NCBI GenBank assembly: GCA_938028765.1 | Contig: CALIZF010000013.1 | Coordinates: 17,637 to 81,636, forward strand | Length of the DNA stretch: 64,000 bases | Direction: 5' to 3' | Source: an uncultured Paracoccaceae bacterium | GTDB lineage: Bacteria; Pseudomonadota; Alphaproteobacteria; Rhodobacterales; Rhodobacteraceae | Shown: piece after piece, positions 18,688 to 27,205 of the stretch | How the letters are laid out: every line of letters begins with the position of its first letter | Numbering within the stretch: the stretch's first letter is position 1 | The notes under the pieces: generated by a model | Told to the model about the DNA's origin: nothing | The model's input: the letters and a program-made list of their open reading frames with translations, nothing else | Databases searched by the model: none | Translations under genes and position numbers: made by a program

Positions 18688-19053
18688 ATGACCGACGAGA
18701 TCCGCGTTCTCTACAACGACACCTGCCCGCTCTGCTCGGCCGAGGTCGGTGCATACCGGCGCCAGGCCGCGGCCTGCGGGGCCGCCGTGGCCTTCGATCC
18801 GCTCGACCAGGCGGCCGCCTGGGGCCTGACGCCCGATGCCGCGGCGCAGCGGTTCCGGGTTCGGGCGGGGGGCGAGGTGGCCGAGGGGCTGGAAGCCTTC
18901 CGCATCCTCTGGGCTGCGCTGCCCGGCTGGCGGTGGCTGGCGCGGCTGACCGGCCTGCCGCTGGTGCGGCCTGTGGCGGGCCTGCTCTACGACCGGATCG
19001 CGGCCCCCCTGCTTTACCGGGCGCACCGCCGGCGGCAGGCCCGCGCGCGCTGA
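18688..19053 (+). CDS. DCC-type thiol-disulfide oxidoreductase family protein (DUF393)
   Basis: 121 residues. NDTCPLCSAEV at residues 10-20 contains the family's CxxC (Cys13, Cys16), and DPLDQ and EGLEAFRILWAALPGW are typical of the DUF393/YuxK family. Predicted small cytosolic or peripheral redox protein; no partner is obvious from the neighbours. It follows rimO by 37 bp. Confidence 0.88.
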   Translation: MTDEIRVLYNDTCPLCSAEVGAYRRQAAACGAAVAFDPLDQAAAWGLTPDAAAQRFRVRAGGEVAEGLEAFRILWAALPGWRWLARLTGLPLVRPVAGLLYDRIAAPLLYRAHRRRQARAR

Positions 19054-19106
19054 CGCGCGGCGGACGCGGGGCCGAGGCTGGCCCGTCCCGGTCAGCGGAG
19101 GTGTTC

Positions 19107-20045
19107 ATGCGCTCGATCCGGGTCAACACCGTGCAGGACGCGGTCGCGGCCGACGGGCGACGGTCGCTGCGCGCGGCGCTGGCACAGGCGGCGACCGGCG
19201 GCCCTGCCCGGATCGCATCCGTCCCTGCGCTGGCGCTCGCGTCCGGGTCGGGGCGCAGATCCCGCTGACCGGGCGGCTGGTCGTCGCGGCCGGCAGCGAC
19301 GTGACCATCCACGGCCGGATCTCGCGGCGCGAGACGATCCGCATCGACGGCGACTTTGCCGGAAACGCCTTCGGCGCCGCCAAAGCCCTGGCCGACGGTC
19401 GAGGCCGGGGCGCGGGCGGACGCGATGAGAACGGCCACAGCGGCGGCAGCGCGGGCGCACCGGGCGCGGGCGATCCGCCCGGCAGCCGCGGCACGGCCGG
19501 AACCGCCGGGGCGGAGGGTCGCGACGGGACCGCGGCCCCGTTCGCCGGCACCGGCCGGGTCGAGATGGCGGCGAATGCCGTCGTCCTTCGCGCCGACAAG
19601 GCGGTGGTGACCGAATCCGGCACGGTCGAGGACCGGAGGGTGACCAATCGAGGGCGGCGCGGGCGGCGCCACGATCGACGGCGGCGCGGGGACGGACGTC
19701 CTGCGCGGGGGCCCGGGCAATGACGGATCCGTGTTCGCTGGGGCCGCCGACACCGCCCGCGCTGCGCCCGATATGACCGAGGGCTACCCGCGGGTCGTGT
19801 TCGGCCCCGGCGGCGACCGCATTGACCTGCGCGGCATCGACGCCGACGCCACCGCGGCGGGCAAGCAGGCGTTCATCGGCGCGACCTTCGCCGCCTTCAC
19901 CGGCCCGCGGCAAGTGCGGATCGAAACCGACGGCGGCGACACGCGGAGCCTTCTGGACACCGACCGCGACTCCGACCCCGCGGCGGTCATCCTCGTGCAG
20001 GGCGTCACGGACCTGACGACCTTCGACGACCTGACCCTGGTCTAG
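19107..20045 (+). pseudogene. Decayed CSLREAI/beta-helix surface protein with RTX C-terminus (at least two frameshifts)
   Basis: The segment can be read as one protein only by changing frame. The start at 19107 gives MRSIRVNTVQDAVAADGRRS then LRAALAQAATGG, resembling the N-terminus of CSLREAI/choice-of-anchor proteins. The frame then shifts before about 19260 to PLTGRLVVAAGSDVTIHGRI and a Gly-rich stretch (to about 19640), and shifts back to DGGAGTDVLRGGPGND, an RTX nonapeptide, followed by GGDRIDLRGIDADA and ILVQGVTDLTTFDDLTLV, an RTX-type C-terminal domain ending at TAG 20043-20045. The intact gene was probably a secreted calcium-binding protein of the type I pathway. Sequencing error is possible but two shifts in one gene favour decay. 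Confidence 0.7.
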
Positions 20046-20368
20046 AGGCCGAGCCGCGCCCGCACGCCATCGTCCCACCCGAGCGTCAGGCCCGCGTCCG
20101 ACCGGATCACAGGCCGCTTCATCAGCGTGGGCTGGGCCGCCAGCTGCGCCTCGGGTTCGCTCGCCTTCAGAAAGTCGGACAGGCCGCGCCAGGTGGTTGA
20201 CTGCCGGTTGACGATGGCAGGGCCGAACGCGGTCACGAACTCGGCGATCTCGGCATCGGTCAGGGGCTCGGCCCGGACGTCGCGGAACGTCACCCGGTGA
20301 CCCGCGGCCTGCAGCGCCTTCAACGCCTTCTTGCAGGTGTCGCAGGTCGGAAGTCCATACAGGATCAT
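20042..20368 (-). CDS. ArsC/Spx/MgsR-family thioredoxin-fold protein
   Basis: 108 residues from the ATG at 20368; upstream in-frame codons have weaker context. YGLPTCDTCKKALKALQAAG has Cys9 and Cys12 near the N-terminus, as in YffB/Spx-like proteins, then TFRDVRAEPLTDAEIAEF and QPTLMKRPVI, the conserved substrate-loop region (LMKRPV). The family includes arsenate reductases but also reductases of unknown substrate (YffB). No ars genes are nearby. Its TAG stop overlaps the TAG of the converging RTX pseudogene within the palindrome TCTAGA. Confidence 0.88.
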   Translation of the reverse strand: MILYGLPTCDTCKKALKALQAAGHRVTFRDVRAEPLTDAEIAEFVTAFGPAIVNRQSTTWRGLSDFLKASEPEAQLAAQPTLMKRPVIRSDAGLTLGWDDGVRARLGL

Positions 20369-20443
20369 GGCGGCGCGTCCCCTGGTGCGCCGGGGGATCG
20401 TCCCCGGTTCGGTCACCGGCCTAGGGCCTTCGTCGCGCCCGTG

Positions 20444-20854
20444 TCAACCGGGTGGCCCCCACAGGCGCAGCACCAGCCAGACCCCCGCCCAGGCCGAGAC
20501 CGCGGACAGGACCGTGCCCCAGGCCACGTCGGCCGCAACCATCGACCAGTGCCAGTCCTTCAGGATCGCGTAGTTCGTGAACTCGTAAGTGCCGTAGGCG
20601 ACGAACCCGATCACTGCCGCGGGCAGGATCGCCGTGGCGGGCGCGCCGGCCTTCAGCGCCGGCCAGCCCGCCAGCCAGACGAGGCCGCCGACAAAGGCAA
20701 CGTAGAAGGCCGCCGCAGGCGCGATGCGGAACTCCGCAAGCATGAGGTGGCCGATGTGACGGGCGAACAGAGGCTGCATCACCGCCGTCAGCATCGCTGC
20801 GTCGAGCGCGAGGAATATGGCCGCGGACGCGGCCCAGAGGATGGCGAAGGACAT
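20444..20854 (-). CDS. DUF2177 family membrane protein
   Basis: 136 residues with four hydrophobic segments. YGTYEFTNYAILKDWHWSMV then ADVAWGTVLSAVSAW are the recognisable DUF2177 signature region (T-N-x-A-x-L-K-D-W, D-x-x-W-G-T). Function is unknown. It is divergent from the DAO-type flavoprotein at 20988. Confidence 0.87.
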   Translation of the reverse strand: MSFAILWAASAAIFLALDAAMLTAVMQPLFARHIGHLMLAEFRIAPAAAFYVAFVGGLVWLAGWPALKAGAPATAILPAAVIGFVAYGTYEFTNYAILKDWHWSMVAADVAWGTVLSAVSAWAGVWLVLRLWGPPG

Positions 20855-20987
20855 GGACGCTCCTGCGAACGGGCCGGTGTCACAACCGGGTGAAAACCTA
20901 GGCTGTCAGCGGCCGAAGGCGAGGGGCGGCGTGACAGCGGCCGGCGGCGCTGGCAGAATCGCGGCGCCGGCAGGCGGGAGAGCGGGG

Positions 20988-22361
20988 ATGCGCAACGGCG
21001 ACGTGTCGTTCTGGTATGCCGATATGGGCGGCTTGCCCGCCCGCCGCCCGGCGCTGGCGGGCGATGCGACGGCGGATGTCTGCATCGTCGGCGCGGGCTA
21101 CACCGGCCTGTGGACGGCGTGGTACCTCAAGCGCGAGGCCCCGGCGCTGGACATCCTCGTGCTGGAGCGGGAGTTCGCAGGCTTCGGCGCATCGGGGCGC
21201 AATGGCGGCTGGCTGACCGGCGGGTTCAGCTGGAACCATGCCCGCTATGCCGCCCGCGGCGGGCCGGAACCCGTGCGCGCGCTGGTGCGCGCCCTCCTCG
21301 GCTGCGTGGACGAGATCGTGGCTTTCGCCGAGGCCGAGGGGATCGACGCCGACATCCTGCGCACCGAAGAGGTCATGGTGGCGGTGAACGATGGCCAGCT
21401 TGCGCGCGCGAGGGCCGAGGTGGCCAACCGCCAGTCCTGGGGCGTCCCCGAGGACCGGGTGCGCCTGATCGGGGCGGCCGAGGCGCGCGGGCGCATCGAC
21501 GCGCCGGGTGTGCGGGGGGCGATGCTGGTCGAGGGCATGGCGCGCATCCAGCCCGCAAAGCTGGTCCGGGGCCTCGCCGCGGCCTGCGAGCGCGCGGGCG
21601 TGCGGATCGCCGAGGGCACGACCGTAACCGCGATCGCGCCCGGCCGGGTGACGACCGACTGCGGCACTGTGCGCTGCGGCACGGTGATCCGGGCGACCGA
21701 AGGCTTCACCGCCGGGCTGCCGGGCCTGCGGCGGGACTGGCTGCCGCTGAACTCGGCCCAGATCGTGACGGAGCCGCTGCCGGACGCGGCCTGGGCGCGG
21801 ATCGGCTGGCAGCGGCACGAACTCTTCGGCGATTTCGCCCATGCCTACTGCTACTGCCAGCGCACCCGCGACGGGCGGATCGCCGTCGGCGCGCGCGGGG
21901 TGCCTTACCGCTACGGCTCGGTCACCGACCGGGCGGGGCAGGCCGACGCGGAAACGGTCCGCCGGCTGGCCGCCATCCTGCACCGCCACTTTCCCGCCGC
22001 AAGGGACGCGCGGATCGACCACGCCTGGTGCGGCGTTCTCGGCGTGCCGCGCGACTGGTGCGCGACGGTCGGCTTCGATGCGCGCACCCGCATCGGTTTT
22101 GCCGGGGGGTATGTCGGGGTGGGGGTGTCCACCTCGAACCTCGCGGGGCGCACGCTGACCGACCTCGTGCTGGGGCGCGATACCGGGCTTGTGCAATTGC
22201 CCTGGGTCAACCGCAGCGTGCGCCGTTGGGAACCCGAGCCGCTGCGCTGGCTGGGTGTGCGGGGGATGTATGCGCTCTACGCCGCCGCCGATCGGGCCGA
22301 GGCGCGCGGCGGCGGCCCGTCGCGTCTGGCTGCATGGGGCAACCGCCTGACCGGACGCTGA
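20988..22361 (+). CDS. FAD-dependent amine-type oxidoreductase (DAO family, PuuB-like)
   Basis: 457 residues from ATG 20988 (GGGAG upstream). The Rossmann FAD-binding motif ADVCIVGAGYTGLWTAWYL is near residue 30; LEREFAGFGASGRNGGWLTG is the DAO-family segment that binds FAD. The C-terminal region has WCGVLGVPRDWCATVGFD and GFAGGYVGVGVSTSNLAGRT. Gamma-glutamylputrescine oxidase and related glycine/sarcosine-type oxidases share these features. The guanidino/polyamine-type importer operon is close by but on the other strand, so a link is only suggested. Confidence 0.88.
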   Translation: MRNGDVSFWYADMGGLPARRPALAGDATADVCIVGAGYTGLWTAWYLKREAPALDILVLEREFAGFGASGRNGGWLTGGFSWNHARYAARGGPEPVRALVRALLGCVDEIVAFAEAEGIDADILRTEEVMVAVNDGQLARARAEVANRQSWGVPEDRVRLIGAAEARGRIDAPGVRGAMLVEGMARIQPAKLVRGLAAACERAGVRIAEGTTVTAIAPGRVTTDCGTVRCGTVIRATEGFTAGLPGLRRDWLPLNSAQIVTEPLPDAAWARIGWQRHELFGDFAHAYCYCQRTRDGRIAVGARGVPYRYGSVTDRAGQADAETVRRLAAILHRHFPAARDARIDHAWCGVLGVPRDWCATVGFDARTRIGFAGGYVGVGVSTSNLAGRTLTDLVLGRDTGLVQLPWVNRSVRRWEPEPLRWLGVRGMYALYAAADRAEARGGGPSRLAAWGNRLTGR

Positions 22362-22363
22362 GG

Positions 22364-22720
22364 GTTGGAAGAGGACGAAGTCCGCCGCGGTCACGGTGGC
22401 GGTTCCCGCGACGACCGCGATCCGGACGGGCGCCGCCCCGCCGTTGCCGTCGCGGTCGAACCACAGGCTGCGGTCGGTGGTGCGGAAGATGCACCGGTCG
22501 TCGCAGCCCTGCGCGGCGATGCCGGCGCGCGGTCCAGGGCGGAATGCCGGTCGCGCGGCCGCCGTGGGACCTGCATTGCGGCCCGGAACGTCCACCCCGA
22601 CGATGCCGTGGTCGCCCGCCGCGCGGGGGAGATCGGGGATCACGCCGGCCCCCTGCCCCGGGGGCATGACCCGGACCCGGACGTCCCCGAGGGCGCCGGT
22701 CGAGATGCGAACAGCCACGC
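22364..22720 (-). pseudogene. Remnant of an RTX/hemolysin-type calcium-binding protein C-terminus
   Basis: This 437-bp gap has no ordinary gene, but the minus strand reads ISTGALGDVRVRVMPPGQ then VIPDLPRAAGDHGIVGVDVP and, further on, IFRTTDRSLWFDRDGNGG and VTAADFVLF. The Asp-rich DRDGNGG and the terminal ...TAADF... match the end of RTX/serralysin-type domains (usual form: TTGxLWFDADGNG ... LTAADF). No start, no upstream repeat block and no natural stop remain: the frame runs on through the neighbouring gene. It is best read as a fossil, and a second one within 3 kb of the first. Confidence 0.6.
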
Positions 22721-22726
22721 CAAGCG

Positions 22727-22755
22727 TTCCGGGCCGGCGAAGGACCGGCCCGGAA
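22727..22755 (-). terminator. Perfect 11-bp hairpin downstream of the MBL-fold gene
   Basis: TTCCGGGCCGG (22727-22737), 7-base loop, CCGGCCCGGAA (22745-22755). It lies 44 bp past the stop of the MBL-fold gene, the last gene of the minus-strand ABC operon, so it is the likely end of that transcript. There is no T-run. Confidence 0.5.
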
Positions 22756-22798
22756 GGTCGCCGCAGGCCGCGCCGTGCAGACGCGCCGGCGGCGCGCC

Positions 22799-23524
22799 TC
22801 AGGCCCCTTTCGCAGCCAGCCAGGCGTCGATCAGGGCGTGAAGCCGTGCGCCGGAGAACGACGGAAAATGCCCCCCGTGCACGATCCGCACCGGCAGGGC
22901 GCGCAGCCGCCGCATCGACCGGACATAGGCCGCGGCATCGCTGTGCCATGTGTCCTCGATCAGCGGGCCGTCGTAGATCAGATCGCCCGAGATCAGCACG
23001 CCCGACGCCGCCTCCCACAGCGCGATGCCGCCGGGGGACTGGCCGGGGGTGTGGATGACCTCGAACCGCCGCGGGCCGGCGGCGATGATGTCGCCGTCGT
23101 CGAGCAGGCGGGTCGCCGGGGCGGGCGTCACGGCATAGCTGTCGGCGCTGTAGGGTTCGGGCGGCAGGCGGTCGAACATGTCGTGATAGACGCACGGGTC
23201 GGCCAGCGTCTCGCGCCGGCCGGGCGCCGCCAGAAGGTGCGCCTCGGCGCGGTGGACGGCGCGCTGCGGGAATTCGTGATGGCAGCCGATGTGGTCGAAA
23301 TGCGTGTGGCTGGCCACCGCCAGCAGCGGGCGTTCTGTGACGAGCCGCACCCAGGCGCGCATCGGCACCACGCCCATCCCGCTGTCCACCAGGATGTCCG
23401 TGTCCCCGCCGCGGATGTGCCAGCAGTTGCAGCGGTAGAAGGGCTTGATCCACGGTTCGTCGATCAGGGTGATGCCGTCGCCCGCTGGCGTGGTGCGCCA
23501 CCAGTCGGATGCCGCTGCCCTCAT
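22799..23524 (-). CDS. Metallo-beta-lactamase-fold hydrolase
   Basis: 241 residues. HTHFDH at residues 73-78 is the HxHxDH metal motif; further ligands are in TPGQSPGG (H at TPG-H-type position seen as VIHTPGQ), LISGDLIYDG and VHGGHFPSF. Intracellular by sequence: no signal peptide. Its start is one base from the ATPase stop, making it the last gene of the importer operon, so it probably acts on an imported compound or its product. The substrate is unknown. Confidence 0.88.
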   Translation of the reverse strand: MRAAASDWWRTTPAGDGITLIDEPWIKPFYRCNCWHIRGGDTDILVDSGMGVVPMRAWVRLVTERPLLAVASHTHFDHIGCHHEFPQRAVHRAEAHLLAAPGRRETLADPCVYHDMFDRLPPEPYSADSYAVTPAPATRLLDDGDIIAAGPRRFEVIHTPGQSPGGIALWEAASGVLISGDLIYDGPLIEDTWHSDAAAYVRSMRRLRALPVRIVHGGHFPSFSGARLHALIDAWLAAKGA

Positions 23525-23525
23525 C

Positions 23526-24539
23526 TCATGGCTCCTCCGGCAGGCAGTGGATGTCGGCGGGGTCGAAGGCCAGAGTCACCGTCTCGGCCAGAGGCGCTGC
23601 CACGGGCAGGCGGGCGACCAGCGCGATCCCTCCTGCCTCCACCGTCACGCGCCGCGTCTGCCCCTGGAACACGGCCTCGCGCAGCCGGCCCCGGATCGGC
23701 CCGTCCGGGTCGGGCCGCAGGTGCTCGGGGCGGATCAGCGCCACGAGCCGCGCCCCCTCCGCGCCCCCCGCTGGCCCGAAGTCGCCGAGCGGTGTTGCAA
23801 GCCGCCCGCCCGCGACCCGCGCCGGGATCGCGTTCGTCTCGCCGAGGAAGGCGGCGGCAAAGCGGGTGGCGGGGCGGCGGTAGACCCGTTCGGGCGGGCC
23901 CTCGTCCTCGATCCGGCCGCGGTTCATCACAACCAGCCGGTCGGCGATCGCCATCGCCTCGTCCTGGTCGTGCGTGACATGCACGAAGGTCGCCCCCACG
24001 CGCCGCTGGATCGCCCGCAGCTCGGCCTGCATCGCGCGCCGGAGGCCGAGGTCGAGCGCGCCCAGGGGCTCGTCGAGCAGGCACACCTGCGGGTCCACCG
24101 CCAGCGCGCGGGCAAGTGCCACGCGCTGCTTTTGCCCGCCCGAGAGGTCGGCGGGCCGCTTGCCCCCTGCCCCCTCGAGCCCAACCAGCGCCAGCATCTC
24201 TGCCGCCCGTGCCGTTCGCCGCGCCCGCGGCCATCCGCGCATCCTCAGGCCGAAGGCCACGTTCGCGGCTACCGTCATGTGGGGGAACAGCGCATAGTCC
24301 TGGAACACCGTCGTCGTCGGCCGCCGCGCGGCGGGCACACCCGTCATCGGCTTGCCTGCGATCTCGAGCACCCCCGACGTCGGGTCGAGGAAGCCGCCGA
24401 GAATGTTCAGAAGCGTGGTCTTGCCGCAGCCCGATGGGCCGAGCAGCACGCAGTACTCCCCCGCCGCAACCGTCAACGACACCGCATCGAGCGCCACCTG
24501 CGCCCCGAACCGTCGCGTCAGCGCGCGCGCTGCAATCAT
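23526..24539 (-). CDS. ABC transporter ATP-binding protein, PotA type
   Basis: 337 residues. Walker A GPSGCGKTT, Q-loop TTVFQDYALFPHMTV, signature LSGGQKQRVALARAL, Walker B CLLDEPLGALD and the H-loop VHVTHDQDEAM are all clear, in the first 210 residues. The last 100 residues form a TOBE-like regulatory domain (RLVALIRPEHLRPDPDG). The FQDYALFPHMTV segment is typical of the spermidine/putrescine and iron-type subfamilies. It serves the two permeases upstream. Confidence 0.94.
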   Translation of the reverse strand: MIAARALTRRFGAQVALDAVSLTVAAGEYCVLLGPSGCGKTTLLNILGGFLDPTSGVLEIAGKPMTGVPAARRPTTTVFQDYALFPHMTVAANVAFGLRMRGWPRARRTARAAEMLALVGLEGAGGKRPADLSGGQKQRVALARALAVDPQVCLLDEPLGALDLGLRRAMQAELRAIQRRVGATFVHVTHDQDEAMAIADRLVVMNRGRIEDEGPPERVYRRPATRFAAAFLGETNAIPARVAGGRLATPLGDFGPAGGAEGARLVALIRPEHLRPDPDGPIRGRLREAVFQGQTRRVTVEAGGIALVARLPVAAPLAETVTLAFDPADIHCLPEEP

Positions 24540-25309
24540 CCCTTCCTCCTGAGCAGCGCGAGTTCCGCCGCCAGCACGACGAGCGCCGAGGCGAGAAACA
24601 CCAGCGATCCGACCGCGTTCGTCTTCGGGTTAAGGCCCCCGCGCAGAAGGCTCCAGATCTCCACGGGCAGCGTCACCTCGAAGCGCGACAGCAGGAAGGC
24701 GATGATGAACTCGTCCCACGAGAAGGTCATCGACAGAAGGAACGCGGCCGCCAGCGCAGGCAGGATCATCGGCGCGGTGACCAGCGCCATCACCCGCCCC
24801 TCGCCCGCGCCGAGGTCGCGCGCGGCGCGTTCGGCCTGCACCACCGCCGGCCCCATCGCGGCGGCGCAGATCGCAAAACACAAGGGCAGGTTGATGACCG
24901 AATGCCCGATCGCCACCGTCCAGAGCGACAGCCCGAGCCCCGCGAGATTCAGCGACGCGAGCAGCCCCAGCCCGATCACCAGGTAACTGACCGACAGCGG
25001 CGCAAGGAGCGCGGCCCGGATCGCCGCCGCCCCAGCCAGCCGGCCCGTGGCCAGCCCCCGCGCGGCGAGGAAGCCGAGCAGCGTTGCCACCGCAGAGGAC
25101 CCTGCCGCGACGACAGCCGAGTTCCACAGCGCCGCCATCAGCCGCCGGTCGGTCAGCACCGCCTCGTGCCAGCGCAGCGTCGGCCCGCGGAACGGCGGGA
25201 TCGGCAAACGGCCGTCCTGGAAGCTGAACAGGACAAGGACGCCCACCGGCAGCAGGATGAAGGCGTAAAGCGCGCCCATATAGCCCGCACAGAGCGCAAA
25301 CCGCCTCAT
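24536..25309 (-). CDS. ABC transporter permease, PotC type
   Basis: 257 residues from the ATG at 25309, which overlaps the stop of the upstream permease (ATGA). Six hydrophobic segments. The N-terminal part FILLPVGVLVLFSFQDGRLP resembles PotC. The EAA-like loop ERAARDLGAGEGRVMALVTA and FSWDEFIIAFLLSRFEVTLP are conserved in polyamine-type permeases. Its stop overlaps the start of the ATPase gene. Confidence 0.93.
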   Translation of the reverse strand: MRRFALCAGYMGALYAFILLPVGVLVLFSFQDGRLPIPPFRGPTLRWHEAVLTDRRLMAALWNSAVVAAGSSAVATLLGFLAARGLATGRLAGAAAIRAALLAPLSVSYLVIGLGLLASLNLAGLGLSLWTVAIGHSVINLPLCFAICAAAMGPAVVQAERAARDLGAGEGRVMALVTAPMILPALAAAFLLSMTFSWDEFIIAFLLSRFEVTLPVEIWSLLRGGLNPKTNAVGSLVFLASALVVLAAELALLRRKG

Positions 25310-26151
25310 CGCGGCGCCCGCATGAACCGGGCCAGCAGCAGGTAGGCCAGCGTCACCAGCAGCATCAGACAGACCGACAGCGCCGCCGCCATCGGGATGT
25401 CGGCCCGCCGCCCGAGGTTCAGCATGACCAGCTGCGCCGCCGCCAGATCGCGCCCGCCGCCGAGGATCTGCGGGGTCACATAGTCGCCCACGCAGAGCGC
25501 GAAGGTCAGGAACGCGCCGACCGCGATCCCCGGCGCGGTCAGCGGCAGGATGACATGGTGAAAGGTCGCCACCGGCCCGGCGCCGAGGTCCGCCGCCGCC
25601 CGGCGCAGGTTCGGCGGCAACTGCGTCAGGCTTGCATAGATCGTCAGCGTCAGCAGCATCGTGAAGAAATGCGTGAACCCGATGACGGTGGCCGCCCGCG
25701 AATTGGCGAGGTCGAGCGCTGGCAGGCCGATACCCTCGAGCCAGCCGTTCAGCACCCCCTGCCGCGCAAGCATCAGTGACCATGCGTAGGACCGCACGAC
25801 ATAGGACGTCCAGAACGGCAGCACCGCCAGGGCCAGGGCCAGGCGCCGCCAGCGCGGCGGCACTTCCTCGGCGATGATCCAGGCCAGCGGAAAGGCAAGC
25901 ACGACCGACAGCGCGGTGACGGTCAGCGTGATCTCGATCGAGTTGAGGATCGCGCGCACCGCCGCCGGCTCGCCCAGGATCGCGCGATAGTTTTCAAGCG
26001 TCCAGGCTGGCACAAGGCCCGCCGCCGTCCGCTGCCAGAGACTGAGGGCGGCCATCGCCATGAAGGGCACGACGAAGAACGCCACCGTCCAGACCACGGC
26101 GGGCAGCGTCAGCGCCCAGGCCCGCCGCGCCTCTGCCGCGTCAAGGCTCAC
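25306..26151 (-). CDS. ABC transporter permease, PotB type
   Basis: 281 residues from a GTG at 26151, overlapping the stop of the binding-protein gene (GTGA). Six hydrophobic helices. AFPLAWIIAEEVPPRWRR, LPFWTSYVVRSYAW and the EAA-type RRAAADLGAGPVATFHHVIL are typical of PotB; CVGDYVTPQILGGG is a PotB-type signature near the end. A much longer upstream frame exists but is antisense-free shadow reading into the binding protein. Confidence 0.93.
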   Translation of the reverse strand: MSLDAAEARRAWALTLPAVVWTVAFFVVPFMAMAALSLWQRTAAGLVPAWTLENYRAILGEPAAVRAILNSIEITLTVTALSVVLAFPLAWIIAEEVPPRWRRLALALAVLPFWTSYVVRSYAWSLMLARQGVLNGWLEGIGLPALDLANSRAATVIGFTHFFTMLLTLTIYASLTQLPPNLRRAAADLGAGPVATFHHVILPLTAPGIAVGAFLTFALCVGDYVTPQILGGGRDLAAAQLVMLNLGRRADIPMAAALSVCLMLLVTLAYLLLARFMRAPR

Positions 26152-27188
26152 CGCGCAAGGAACCGCGTCCAGACGTCCTGCATCGCGGCATCCAGCGCCG
26201 CGTCGGGCGCGGGATAAAGCTGCGCGCGCTTGAGGTATTCCGCCTGCTCGTCCCAACGCAGCGCGGCCTTCTGGTCGGCCGTCAGCACCTCGCCCGCCGC
26301 GCGGTTCGCGGGCATCGCCCAGTAGCAGCTCGACGTCGCGAGCGCCGCCTGCCCTTCCGGCGACAGGACATGGCGGACGAACTCGACCGCCAGATCCTTG
26401 CGCCCGGACGCGGCGAACACGCCGATCGACTGGCTCCACCGGACCGCCCCCTGTTCGGGGATCATCCAGTCGAGGTTCGGGTTTTCGGACACGAGGCCCG
26501 CGGTCACCCATTCGCCCCCGCCCACCAGGATGTCCACCGCGCCCGTAGCGATCGCGGTCTGGCTTGCCACCACCTCGCCGACCGAGGCGGCGCTGTCCTT
26601 CAGCTTCAGAAGCGCCTCCTCGATCGCCGGCAGGTCGGCCGCCGTCAGGTCGGCGGTCTTCAGACCGAGGCCGACCGCGACCAAGCCCATCACGGGCAGG
26701 TAATAGTCATAGACCGCGAGCCGCCCCGCGAAATCGCCCGACCACAGCCGCGTCATGTCGGCAAGGTCGGCGGCCGACACCTTCGACTTGTCGAAGCTGA
26801 CGGTGTTGTAGCCGAACTTCTCGGTGATCGCCCAGGTCTGCCCGTCGATCACATGGGTCTCGGCCATCACGACCTCGGGGAACAGCGTGTCGTAGGGCAG
26901 CCGGTCCACCGGCAGCGGCGCGAGGATGCCCGCCGCGACCGCGCGCGGCACGTCGATGCCGTCGATCACCAGCACGTCCCAGTCGCCGGGGCGCGACTGT
27001 TCGATGATCGACAGCGCCGCCCCCGTGCCCTCGTATTCCTTCAGGTTCACCTTCACGCCCCATTTCTTCTCGAACGGCTCGATCAGCGCGGGGTCGGTGT
27101 GGTCGCACCAGACAAGGGCGTTGAGTTCCTGCGCCAGCGCGGGCGCTGCGGTCAGGATCAGGGCCAGTGCGGTCGCGGCGGGTTTCAT
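26148..27188 (-). CDS. ABC transporter substrate-binding protein, PotD type
   Basis: 346 residues with a clear Sec signal (MKPAATALALILTAAPALA then QELNALVWCD). AAGGAG lies upstream of the ATG at 27188. The mature part is a PotD-like binding domain: VKVNLKEYEGTGAALSIIEQ, VLVIDGIDVPRAVAAGIL, WAITEKFGYNTVSFDKSKVS, LVGGGEWVTAGLVSENPNLD. Polyamine-type SBPs in related bacteria bind spermidine, putrescine or guanidino compounds. The neighbouring amidinotransferase suggests the last, but this is inference. Confidence 0.92.
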   Translation of the reverse strand: MKPAATALALILTAAPALAQELNALVWCDHTDPALIEPFEKKWGVKVNLKEYEGTGAALSIIEQSRPGDWDVLVIDGIDVPRAVAAGILAPLPVDRLPYDTLFPEVVMAETHVIDGQTWAITEKFGYNTVSFDKSKVSAADLADMTRLWSGDFAGRLAVYDYYLPVMGLVAVGLGLKTADLTAADLPAIEEALLKLKDSAASVGEVVASQTAIATGAVDILVGGGEWVTAGLVSENPNLDWMIPEQGAVRWSQSIGVFAASGRKDLAVEFVRHVLSPEGQAALATSSCYWAMPANRAAGEVLTADQKAALRWDEQAEYLKRAQLYPAPDAALDAAMQDVWTRFLAR

Positions 27189-27205
27189 CGGCGTCTCCTT
27201 CCGGG

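Noticed and set aside
20898..23501. An 867-codon open frame on the minus strand over the DAO gene and MBL gene.
   Set aside because: It is mostly antisense shadow. Only the short RTX-like part at 22364-22720 has recognisable content.
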